Assembly (NCBI GenBank): GCA_016875755.1
Contig: VGOX01000098.1
Location: 1-7,386, forward strand
Source: Chloroflexota bacterium
GTDB taxonomy: Bacteria; Chloroflexota; Anaerolineae; Anaerolineales; Villigracilaceae
Length of the DNA: 7,386 bases
Direction of reading: 5' to 3'
Made by a program: the position numbers and the translations under genes. Below are positions 1 to 6,497 of the stretch, piece after piece (the first letter of the stretch is position 1; every line of letters begins with the position of its first letter). Below the pieces are notes generated by a model that ran no database searches, was not told where the DNA came from, and saw only the letters and a program-made list of their open reading frames with translations.

Positions 1-78
1 CACCGGCAAGCCGCTACGGTATAATCCCAAACACCGTCCGGGAAAACTACACCTTAACTATTCGTCCTTTTTGTCCCA

Positions 79-333
79 CTAGTTCTGACACGGGACAGTA
101 GTGATCGTCCAATTCCAGGACATGCTGAAGATGCGAAAAAAGAGACGGAAAGGTGTATCGCCCTTCACTTGGAACACCTCATTCCCGCTGCCATCAATGA
201 TCTTAATGGCATCTTTAATTGCAATGTACGGGTCAATGGCGCGCATGATAAACCTGCCATCCCCATTACGAACGTCCACCTGACGCCCAAGACTAACCAA
301 CGGGAACTCAAACTTGATCGGGTACGAATACAT
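79..333 (-). CDS. LURP-one/scramblase-like small protein, probably truncated
   Basis: This 84-residue product resembles the N-terminal half of LURP-one-related (tubby/scramblase-fold) proteins of bacteria. It opens with YPIKFEFPLVSLGRQVDV, followed by a G-D-G turn, a KDAIKI strand and VFQVKGD, which is the usual alternation of short beta strands. I matched this from memory of the family; there is no catalytic motif to check. The start at 333 is preferred over the in-frame ATG at 342, because AGGAG (complement of 343-347) sits 9 bases before 333 but directly abuts 342. Family members usually run to about 150-200 residues, while this one ends in the non-family-like tail NWTITTVPCQN and a TAG at 79-81. 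A frameshift near 100-140 or a decayed gene is likely, although the other two frames do not give a convincing continuation in the 78 bases that remain. A possible -10 (TAGAAT, complement of 371-376) lies upstream with only a weak -35. Confidence 0.5.
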   Translation of the reverse strand: MYSYPIKFEFPLVSLGRQVDVRNGDGRFIMRAIDPYIAIKDAIKIIDGSGNEVFQVKGDTPFRLFFRIFSMSWNWTITTVPCQN

Positions 334-494
334 GCAGTGCATCTCCTGTGTGATGTGAACAACTCGCCCAATTCTATGGATTCTTTCACGGCTTGAAATA
401 GGATATAGGTTGGATATTGAACGGAAAAAGGCATGTCTCTGGTACTATTACCAGTGTAAAATTGAAAAACTTCCCCAACAAGGCGCATGGATTT

Positions 495-1895
495 ATGTCA
501 ACTGAGGCATCAGAACACCCCATCATCACCAAGCATTCCTCCGAACTCAAAGCGGATGTGTACGCTTCCACCCCTGCCATTGAGCTGGTCATTTGTGCCG
601 TTCAAATTCTACAAGCGGAGACATCTTCGCTCACGGCTGAAGAGATCGTCTCCACCTGTTTCAGGTTATTTCCGCATCGCTTCTCGCTAAAGAACTATTT
701 CTACTGGCCCGACTCGGCGCATGTGGTCCAGACGTTGAAATACGCCAAAGGAAAGGGCTACCTAAAAGAGACTCCTGCCGAGGGATTCATCCTCCGCCCT
801 GCAGGACGTCAACTAGCCAGGCAAGCAGCCAAGGCAATGGGAGTCCGCTTGCCGATGCCGCCGAAGCTGGAAAAACCGAAGGTGGAAGTTCGGACGGTAG
901 ACGATAGACCGCAGACCGTGGAAGAGAAAGCCAAGACCGTGGAACAGGCGAAGGAGAAGGTTGCGAAGAAAGTAGCAGCGAAACCAACGAAGGAAACGAC
1001 CCAAAAGGCTGTGACCGCAAAGAAAAAAAGAGAAAAAAGCCAGCCCGCCGCTAAAAAAGAGGTCGTGGCTACTGTCAAAGCGGAAACTGCGCCCAAGCCT
1101 CAGAAGAAGTTGAAAGAAACACCGAAGAAGCCAGCGCCTATCTCCAAGCCTGCGGTGAAAAAAGAAGCGCCGAAAAAGATCACGGCGAAGAAAGTTGCGC
1201 CAAAGCCTGTTGCGAAAAAGGAAGTTAAGCAACCCGCCCCGAAAGTTGAAGTGAAGCCGATACCGAAGAAAGCGGTAAAGAAGGAAGTTCCAAAGTCCGC
1301 GCTGCAGAAGAAAACTTTGGCGAAAAAAGAAACACCGAAACCTGCACCAATCAAGAAAGAACCGCCGAAGGTTGCGGTAGTTGCAAAACCGAAAGCCAAA
1401 AAGGAAACGCCCAAGCCAACAGCGAAGCAGGAAGCGCCGAAGGCGACCGTGAAAAAAGCCGCGGCGGCGACTCAACTGTCATTGCTGCCGCAGGTATCCC
1501 CGAAGGAAGAGGCGAAAAAAGCCCCGCCTGCGAAGAAGGAAGCTAAAAAGCAAGTCCCGCCGAAAGCGGAAGTGAAGCCTGCACCTGTCATCCAAAAAGA
1601 AGTGGTTTCGAAAGAGGAAAAGGCGAAGGCTGGCAAAGTGGTGACGATGGTGGAACGCTCGGACGCGTACCGCCAATATAAGAAGCTCGGCGCGAAAGCG
1701 ACTATCAGCGAGTTCGATTTTCGGAACATGCTGTTCGCCACGATGGAGTCTTCAGCGGAAACGTTGAAGCGGAATTTGGACCTATTCAAACGGTATGCTG
1801 GTTTTTACAACCGCGCCGACTTGATAACATTCTTTGAATTTTGCGAGCGCGGATTTGCGGCGATGCTGCAACCTTCCGCGAAGAAGAAGCGATAA
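495..1895 (+). CDS. Winged-helix-like protein with histone-H1-like Lys/Pro/Ala tail, partner of GHKL ATPase
   Basis: The 466-residue product has three parts. Residues about 27-107 look like a winged-helix fold: helix IELVICAVQIL, helix LTAEEIVSTCFRLFP, the conserved-looking WPDSAHVVQTLKYAKGKGYL (probable recognition helix), then a wing and GFILRPAGRQLA. Residues 121-377 are a disordered tail with 72 lysines (about 28%), rich in Pro, Ala, Glu and Val, with recurring KKE-x-PKP units and no Phe, Tyr, Trp, His or Cys. Residues about 385-458 form a second ordered, helical domain with YRQYKKLG, FDFRNMLFATM and RADLITFFEFCERGF. A hydrophobic QLSLLP (residues 327-332) interrupts the tail. I do not recognise a named family. 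ATG 495 is chosen because ordered sequence begins soon after it, and a weak AAGG lies at 480-483; an in-frame TTG at 417 would add 26 residues with no recognisable features. The stop is 12 bases before the ATPase start, so the two are surely one operon. I infer non-specific DNA binding through the tail plus specific contacts by the two end domains. Confidence 0.85.
   Translation: MSTEASEHPIITKHSSELKADVYASTPAIELVICAVQILQAETSSLTAEEIVSTCFRLFPHRFSLKNYFYWPDSAHVVQTLKYAKGKGYLKETPAEGFILRPAGRQLARQAAKAMGVRLPMPPKLEKPKVEVRTVDDRPQTVEEKAKTVEQAKEKVAKKVAAKPTKETTQKAVTAKKKREKSQPAAKKEVVATVKAETAPKPQKKLKETPKKPAPISKPAVKKEAPKKITAKKVAPKPVAKKEVKQPAPKVEVKPIPKKAVKKEVPKSALQKKTLAKKETPKPAPIKKEPPKVAVVAKPKAKKETPKPTAKQEAPKATVKKAAAATQLSLLPQVSPKEEAKKAPPAKKEAKKQVPPKAEVKPAPVIQKEVVSKEEKAKAGKVVTMVERSDAYRQYKKLGAKATISEFDFRNMLFATMESSAETLKRNLDLFKRYAGFYNRADLITFFEFCERGFAAMLQPSAKKKR
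1473..1490 (+). other. Candidate sliding-clamp (DnaN) binding motif QLSLLP inside the Lys-rich tail
   Basis: Codons for residues 327-332 of the upstream operon protein spell QLSLLP. The bacterial beta-clamp consensus is QL(S/D)LF or a close variant, and accepted examples include QMSLL in E. coli MutS and QLSLPL in Hda. It is the only run of bulky hydrophobic residues in about 260 residues of charged, disordered sequence, which is the usual setting for a clamp-binding peptide. Function is inferred, not shown. Confidence 0.45.
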
Positions 1896-1896
1896 C

Positions 1897-1902
1897 GAAA
1901 GG
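1897..1902 (+). promoter_or_regulatory. Ribosome binding site of the GHKL ATPase gene
   Basis: GAAAGG lies 5 bases before ATG 1908 and immediately follows the TAA of the preceding gene (1893-1895). This supports the chosen start and coupled translation of the pair. Confidence 0.6.
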
Positions 1903-1907
1903 TTTAT

Positions 1908-3779
1908 ATGGTAAGCAGGAAGTTACAGTATGCTGACCGCGTGGCAATTCAGCAGGCGGATCAGGCGATTCGAAAAGATGTGATGCGCGCGTTGGTGGAG
2001 ATCATCACCAATGCCAACGACAGTTACTCGCGTTTGGAGCAATCGGGCGGTTCTTCGACTGGAGAGATCATCATTGAGGTGCAGAGACGCCACAAGAATT
2101 CGATGATCCGCGTGATGGATTTTGCCGAAGGCATGACCGACAAACGCATGGACAAAGTGGTGGGGACATACGGCGAAGCCACCAGCGGGCTCAAGGAAGA
2201 CCAGCATGTGCGCGGCATGTGGGGACGCGGCTTGAAGGATTCCATTTTTGGCCTAGGGTACGGACATGTGCGTTCGTTCAAAGGGAATTATTTTTACTCG
2301 TGCTCGCTGTTGTTGAAGAAGGGCATTCCCACCTTTGATCTGGACGAGCCTGTGTATGCGAGCCTTGCATTGCACGAGAAATACGGCATCCCTGAAGGCA
2401 ATGGGACGATGATCGAAATTACGGTGTCACGTGATGATGTGAAGATGCCGCAATACAACAACTTGCGGAACTACATCCAACGCCATTTTGAACTGCGCCC
2501 GATCATGAGCAACCCAAAACGGGCGATCAAACTACGCGAGATCGGCTCGGACGGAAAACTGCGCCAGGAAAATGAACTAAGTTACAAAGCGCCAATTGGC
2601 GAAAAAATTCTGGGTGAAAAAATAAAGATCGAAGGCTTTCCCGCTTCTGCAAAACTGGAGATCTTCCGTTCTGCCATTCAGCTTTCCACGCGCGGCGAAG
2701 AAGGCGATTACGCCGACGGCGGTCTGCTCGTCATCAGCAGGGACATTGTCATTTCGCTGACCATGCTCAAGTTCGAGAATGATCCGTATGCGGGTTATTT
2801 CTACGGCTCGATCTCCTGCGATTATCTGCACGACCTGTTGAAGAACGACGAACCTGTGCTGACCGCCACGCGTGATGGCATCAACTGGACACATCCGTTT
2901 GCGAAGGCGTTGAAACTGGCAGTGGAAGCCAAACTTGAGCCGATCATCCAAGCGGAGCGCGAACATGCCATGCACGACGAGCAGACCAAGCTCGATAAAA
3001 AACTGCGCCAGAAAATTGACCGCGCCTTGCACGAATTGAATACCATCGCGGTGACCGAATTGCGCGACCCGCGTGACAGTTCTCCGCGCCTGATCGAACT
3101 GCCCGATTCGGGCATGGGCTTCTTCCCTGAAAAAATGTATGTGCAAACGGGGCAGGTTGCCACATTGATCCTGCGCGTTTCGGCAGAGGGCAAGCCGAGC
3201 AACGCCACCGCCAGCGTCATTTCCAGCAGCCCCGAAGTGATCGTGCAAACTCCGCAGGTGACATTCAAGCCGCACAAGACCGACCCCAATATTTTGGAAG
3301 CGCGGGTGCGGGTGGAGGGTCGGCAGGTGGGCGGCGAGGGTACGCTTACGGCGTATCTCGGCAAGAACCGCGCGCACGCCATCGTGCAGGTACATTCCAA
3401 AAAAGAAACGCTGGTTGAACCGCCCCAACGCGGAAGCAACTCCCTGTTCACCGACATCCGCTTTGACGACCGCACCGATCCGCGCCAGCGCGTGTATTAT
3501 GACCGCATCAATTCGAGCATTGTCATCGCCACCGCTGCGCCTTCGGTAAATATTTATTTGGATGCGAACAATCGCCTCGACTCAACCGTAACGGGTCAGG
3601 TGCTTCTGGCAGAACTCGTCACTGAGGCAGTGTGTCGCGAGATCGCGCGTGAAGGTGTGGAGAAGGGGCGCTTCCTCGTGCTCGAAGGCTCCGAAGCGGA
3701 TGCGATCCAGAATCATTTCATCCGCTTGCAGAACCGATACGCGCACTTGATCCACGAATATATTGTGACATTGGAATAA
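1908..3779 (+). CDS. GHKL-superfamily (Hsp90/MutL/MORC-like) ATPase
   Basis: This 623-residue cytoplasmic ATPase carries the complete GHKL (Bergerat) fold signature. The N-box is RALVEIITNANDSY (residues 27-40; E31 is the likely catalytic base, N35 the Mg ligand). The G1 box is MDFAEGM (70-76), the G2 lid is GMWGRGLKDSIFGLG (103-117), and the G3-like box is GNGTMIEI (164-171). Residues about 200-345 fit the S5-like transducer region, with a striking DEPVLTATRDGINWTHPFAKAL (314-335); R322 may be the residue that reaches the nucleotide. A charged helix (about 345-385) is followed by a beta-rich, Ig-like segment (about 408-497). A C-terminal domain (about 515-623) begins with RQRVYYDRINSSIVIATAAPSVNIYLD and ends in helices. 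There are no membrane segments, no histidine-kinase H-box and no recognisable nuclease motif. It pairs with the upstream DNA-binding-like protein. MutL/MORC-type ATPases of restriction and defence loci are the nearest comparison I can offer. The exact family is unassigned. Confidence 0.9.
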   Translation: MVSRKLQYADRVAIQQADQAIRKDVMRALVEIITNANDSYSRLEQSGGSSTGEIIIEVQRRHKNSMIRVMDFAEGMTDKRMDKVVGTYGEATSGLKEDQHVRGMWGRGLKDSIFGLGYGHVRSFKGNYFYSCSLLLKKGIPTFDLDEPVYASLALHEKYGIPEGNGTMIEITVSRDDVKMPQYNNLRNYIQRHFELRPIMSNPKRAIKLREIGSDGKLRQENELSYKAPIGEKILGEKIKIEGFPASAKLEIFRSAIQLSTRGEEGDYADGGLLVISRDIVISLTMLKFENDPYAGYFYGSISCDYLHDLLKNDEPVLTATRDGINWTHPFAKALKLAVEAKLEPIIQAEREHAMHDEQTKLDKKLRQKIDRALHELNTIAVTELRDPRDSSPRLIELPDSGMGFFPEKMYVQTGQVATLILRVSAEGKPSNATASVISSSPEVIVQTPQVTFKPHKTDPNILEARVRVEGRQVGGEGTLTAYLGKNRAHAIVQVHSKKETLVEPPQRGSNSLFTDIRFDDRTDPRQRVYYDRINSSIVIATAAPSVNIYLDANNRLDSTVTGQVLLAELVTEAVCREIAREGVEKGRFLVLEGSEADAIQNHFIRLQNRYAHLIHEYIVTLE

Positions 3780-3785
3780 AGAACA

Positions 3786-3921
3786 ATGTCATTGCCTGTA
3801 CCGCCGTTCGCTGCGCGAAGACGCAGTGCGCAGGCATGCGTGCGCGTCGTGGAACGGCGAAGCAATCCTCGTGTGCCAAGAGATTGCTTCGGACGGAAGT
3901 GCGCCGTCCTCGCAATGACAT
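3786..3921. repeat. Composite REP/MITE-like palindromic element between convergent genes
   Basis: The outer 10-bp arms ATGTCATTGC (3786-3795) and GCAATGACAT (3912-3921) are perfect inverted repeats. Inside them CGAAGCAATC (3858-3867) pairs with GATTGCTTCG (3882-3891), and CGCCGTTC (3802-3809) pairs with GAACGGCG (3852-3859). The arrangement GTCATTGC ... GAAGCAATC ... GATTGCTTC ... GCAATGAC matches an intergenic repeat that I recall from Chloroflexota and several other bacterial genomes. It fills the gap between the ends of the ATPase gene and the lysoplasmalogenase gene, and can fold as a long hairpin that may stop transcription from both sides. Confidence 0.7.
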
Positions 3922-3922
3922 G

Positions 3923-4591
3923 CTACTTTGAATACTGCACGATCACGCCTGCGATCAACGCAATTTGACCGAGGTGATAGGCGGCGACGTTGTAGATACG
4001 TCCGTTGGTGATGGGGGTGACGAATTTATTCCACGCCAGAATAATGTCGGAAAAATAGAAAAGGAACGCGCCCGCGCTGACGAGCAATGCCGCGCCCGCG
4101 TCCCATGTGGTGTCGGTGAGTTTGAGCATGGCAGAGAGCAGCATCAGCGAGATGACCACGCCATACACGGCAATGGGGATCCGCAGTCGGGACTGTCCTT
4201 TGGCGATGACAGAGGCGAGGATGCGCCGAATCACCCGCGCTCCGCTAACACCGATGATGACGGCAAGCAGCATTCCCCATGCGGAAATTTCGGGCAGGGG
4301 CAGGTTGAAACCGATCACATAGAAGATGTGAGCGAGCAGGAATGCCACCAACCCTGCAAGGAAGAAGCGGTCGAGCGAGAGCATGAGCAGGATGTCGCCG
4401 AGGAGGGAGAAAATGGATCCCAACGCGAACCAGCCTGCAGCGCCGTCTGAGCCGATGCTTGTCCACAGCCAGAGAAAGAGGACGACCATCACCCCGGGCT
4501 TGGCGACCACTTCCAGTTTGAACCAGTTTTTGTGCAGCGCCAGCGCTTCGAGCGCGGCAAGGATTAATGCGATCACGACAAAGATATTCAT
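3923..4591 (-). CDS. YhhN/TMEM86 family lysoplasmalogenase
   Basis: This 222-residue integral membrane protein has about eight hydrophobic segments and the motifs of the YhhN family: KPGVM (31-35), SLLGDILLM (62-70), LAGLVAFLLAHIFY (78-91), SDIILAWNKF (181-190) and YHLGQIALIA (205-214). The conserved acidic and His residues (D66, H88, D182) are in place. Characterised members hydrolyse the vinyl ether bond of lysoplasmalogen, or the related ether bond, to release an aldehyde and a glycerophospho-headgroup. Plasmalogens occur in anaerobic bacteria, so this substrate is plausible here, though not proven. Start: GGGAGG (complement of 4597-4602) lies 5 bases before ATG 4591. The length is normal for the family. 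The gene seems to be transcribed alone: a hairpin separates it from the upstream cytochrome gene, and TACGAT (complement of 4609-4614) is a weak -10 candidate. Confidence 0.88.
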   Translation of the reverse strand: MNIFVVIALILAALEALALHKNWFKLEVVAKPGVMVVLFLWLWTSIGSDGAAGWFALGSIFSLLGDILLMLSLDRFFLAGLVAFLLAHIFYVIGFNLPLPEISAWGMLLAVIIGVSGARVIRRILASVIAKGQSRLRIPIAVYGVVISLMLLSAMLKLTDTTWDAGAALLVSAGAFLFYFSDIILAWNKFVTPITNGRIYNVAAYHLGQIALIAGVIVQYSK

Positions 4592-4629
4592 TGGAGCCTC
4601 CCGCGGCTATCGTACCACGAGAATTTTTT

Positions 4630-4671
4630 AAATAAAACACGACCTTCCAAAAGGAAGGTCGTGTTTTATTT
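4630..4671 (-). terminator. 19-bp perfect hairpin, terminator of the multiheme cytochrome gene
   Basis: The arms 4630-4648 and 4653-4671 are exactly complementary over 19 bp around an AAAA loop. On the minus strand the stem starts 19 bases after the cytochrome stop (4691), and its 3' arm ends in GTGTTTTATTT, giving the U-rich tail of an intrinsic terminator. The U-run on both faces means it could also work on the plus strand, but no plus-strand gene precedes it. Confidence 0.85.
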
Positions 4672-4690
4672 CTATACCATGTTCATCCAT

Positions 4691-6349
4691 TTACGGTGTT
4701 GGGTCAAGTTCCAATCCACGTTCAGGGCGGCTAAAGGTATGACAATAGGAGCAGTCTTTGCCACGGTTGCCAACATGATTGTTGTGAAGCCGGGTGAAGG
4801 TAGGCTGCTTTTTGTCTGCATGACATTGCGAACAGACCGCCGTCTTGGTATCTTTTAGCTGATAGCCTAATGACTTTAGATTCATCTGGGAAGTAGAACC
4901 ATGACAGGCCGTGCATTGAAGCGCATTCGCCTTTGGTTCCACACCATGAGTGATAAGCTGATCGGCGCTGGTATTCACCCAGCTATAGCCGCCGCTCAAC
5001 CCCATAAAGGACAGGCCGCGCGCCGCTGCTTCTTCATACTTACCGGTCATGAACTGCCAGAGCACATCGTATTGAATAATGCGGTTAGTAGAGGTGCTGA
5101 TGGGCTGCACAGAGGTATGGACCTTGATCGGGTATAACTTTCCATCTTGAATGGAGCCAAGGGCTTTGGCCATGTTGTATGTGCCGTTTTCGGCTGTGAT
5201 GGTCTCACCATAGTTGTAGATATCGCTCTGACCGTTCCAGAACTTGTAGGTGGGAACCATGTTATAGCCCTTGATCTCTTCACCAATCCATGCACCTTGC
5301 CCATTACAACCTGCAGGGTTCCAATGCGGGGTGGTCCAATCGCGGGACATTTCAGTGCCGACCGCAGCCTTGGCATAACGCGAAATGTGACAGGTCTGGC
5401 AGGCGACGCGGGCAGCGTGTTTATTTAGATCGGCGTTGGTTCCATGCGGGGCAGATGTGTGGCACTGATCGCAGGTGACAGTTCCGCCTTCGCTCACACA
5501 CAGGTCGATGCCTTTCCCGGGGATGAGATGATTCTGGGGGACATGGCAATCCTGACAGGTCAGATTCGCGCCATCCGCATCCATATGGACATCAAGCATG
5601 CCATTTGTGCTATTGGCATTTTCCATGCTGATATCGCCGCGCTTGACGCCATCTCCACCGCCCGCTTTGGCGTGGCAGGCCAAACAAGTAGCCCGGGTGG
5701 GCAAATGAACATTCTGTGCCAGCGAAACCATGGTGGTGCCAGCAGGCATCAGATCGTAACGAGGCTGGAACTGATAATCGCCATTAATTTTGATCGGGAA
5801 ATTAAAGGTCTTGGTTGCGCCGGTCCAATCCGTCACACTGACCACATTGGTTTGCGGGCCTAATGCACGTCTGTAGGTGTCATTGTGACAAATAAGGCAG
5901 TCGGTATCGTTGATGGTATTGTTCTCAACTTTGCCTGTGTTAACATGACACGAAAGGCAGGCAAAATCAGCTGGTTCGGGGGCTGTGCAGTAGGTGTTGA
6001 CTTCCTTCCACTTGCCAGACCATTGCATATGCTCGGAATGCAGTATGCTATTGGCTTCGCTGGAGTGGCAAGCAACACAAGTGGACGGACCGTTATAAGC
6101 TGTAATGCTGGAATGCGGGTTGGCGGGGTTGGGGGTAGGGCTGGGGCTGGACGGAGTTGCTGTAGGGCCTAGAGCAGACGGGGTTGCCGTTGGAGCGATC
6201 ACCGTCGGGCTGGGTGTGTTTGTATACACAATGGTTGGGGCGGGGGTTCTTGTGGGCGGCTTTCCTCCCGCTTCGACAGGGGAGGTCATGACCGCGATCA
6301 CCATACATAACCCAATTGTAATTATTACGACTGGCAATATCCGTTTCAT
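4691..6349 (-). CDS. Secreted decaheme cytochrome c, octaheme tetrathionate reductase-like
   Basis: This 552-residue exported electron-transfer protein has ten CXXCH haem sites at residues 91, 131, 151, 222, 265, 293, 317, 479, 506 and 533. A signal peptide (about 1-27, cleavage after VEA) is followed by a Thr/Pro-rich linker (about 31-78). The sequence then follows the octaheme tetrathionate reductase (OTR) family as I recall it: ACHAKAGGGDGVKRGD (224-239), LDVHMDADG (252-260), LNKHAARVACQTCHISRYA (308-326), a long haem-free segment (322-478) with YKFWNG and DGKLYPIKV, and haem 8 after EPKANALQ. Two further haems follow, where OTR would end. OTR members reduce tetrathionate, nitrite or hydroxylamine in vitro; the substrate here is unknown. 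The Lys ligand of the active-site haem cannot be assigned by eye. Cys121, Cys284 and Cys348 are not haem cysteines. No lipobox is present. AAGGAG (complement of 6362-6367) lies 12 bases before the start, a rather long spacing. No cytochrome maturation or quinol-oxidase gene lies nearby. Confidence 0.9.
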   Translation of the reverse strand: MKRILPVVIITIGLCMVIAVMTSPVEAGGKPPTRTPAPTIVYTNTPSPTVIAPTATPSALGPTATPSSPSPTPNPANPHSSITAYNGPSTCVACHSSEANSILHSEHMQWSGKWKEVNTYCTAPEPADFACLSCHVNTGKVENNTINDTDCLICHNDTYRRALGPQTNVVSVTDWTGATKTFNFPIKINGDYQFQPRYDLMPAGTTMVSLAQNVHLPTRATCLACHAKAGGGDGVKRGDISMENANSTNGMLDVHMDADGANLTCQDCHVPQNHLIPGKGIDLCVSEGGTVTCDQCHTSAPHGTNADLNKHAARVACQTCHISRYAKAAVGTEMSRDWTTPHWNPAGCNGQGAWIGEEIKGYNMVPTYKFWNGQSDIYNYGETITAENGTYNMAKALGSIQDGKLYPIKVHTSVQPISTSTNRIIQYDVLWQFMTGKYEEAAARGLSFMGLSGGYSWVNTSADQLITHGVEPKANALQCTACHGSTSQMNLKSLGYQLKDTKTAVCSQCHADKKQPTFTRLHNNHVGNRGKDCSYCHTFSRPERGLELDPTP

Positions 6350-6425
6350 ATTCTATACATTCTCCTTAATAAAGGATTAATCTGTGATTTCCATCCCTAT
6401 ATAGAAAAGAACGAATACATAATAG

Positions 6426-6437
6426 TGACAATTGTCA
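6426..6437. promoter_or_regulatory. Perfect 12-bp palindrome, candidate operator in a divergent promoter region
   Basis: TGACAATTGTCA is an exact palindrome in the AT-rich gap between the divergent cytochrome and OsmC-like genes, 76 bases from the cytochrome start and 60 from the OsmC-like start. Its position suits a dimeric regulator acting on either or both genes. On the minus strand its half TTGTCA could also serve as a -35, though no good -10 follows at 17 bases. I cannot assign a regulator. Confidence 0.4.
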
Positions 6438-6482
6438 TATATATTTTACACTTTGTCCTATTATTTCAATTTAACACCAGCA

Positions 6483-6491
6483 TGCTATACT
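6483..6491 (+). promoter_or_regulatory. Extended -10 promoter of the OsmC-like gene, leaderless
   Basis: TGCTATACT is an extended -10 element (TG-N-TATACT) that ends 6 bases before ATG 6498. Transcription would then start at or within a base or two of the A of the ATG, giving a leaderless mRNA. In agreement, no Shine-Dalgarno sequence precedes the ATG. The -35 is weak (TTTCAA, 6465-6469 area), as often seen with extended -10 promoters. Confidence 0.5.
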
Positions 6492-6497
6492 GCTGAA

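Noticed and set aside
20..25. Perfect TATAAT on the plus strand near the window start
   Set aside because: Its -35 would fall outside the window and it points at the 3' end of an oppositely oriented gene, so no promoter can be supported.
72..97. TGTCCC/GGGACA inverted pair after the LURP-like frame
   Set aside because: Only 6 bp with a 14-base loop, and the minus-strand flank is A-rich rather than T-rich, so it does not look like a terminator.
417..494. TTG 417 as start of the first operon gene
   Set aside because: The extra 26 residues have no recognisable feature and no good ribosome site precedes them; ATG 495 is preferred, though the case is not certain.
813..1475. Long minus-strand open frames opposite the Lys-rich tail (up to 220 codons, Arg/Phe/Leu-rich)
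   Set aside because: They arise because the A/G-rich Lys codons of the plus strand read as Phe/Leu/Ser codons on the complement; no start signals and no family-like sequence.
1038..1625. Possible CRISPR-like or tandem nucleotide repeats in the A/G-rich tail
   Set aside because: The repetition is at the level of Lys/Pro/Glu codons with irregular spacing; there is no constant repeat and spacer length.
2577..3428. 283-codon minus-strand open frame inside the ATPase gene
   Set aside because: Shadow of the strongly supported plus-strand ATPase; composition is unnatural (rich in Arg, His, Phe) and no ribosome site is present.
6346..6360. Four-codon leader frame (ATG at 6360 on the minus strand) whose TGA overlaps the cytochrome ATG
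   Set aside because: The Shine-Dalgarno is only one base from that ATG, too close to work well; it probably serves the cytochrome start instead.
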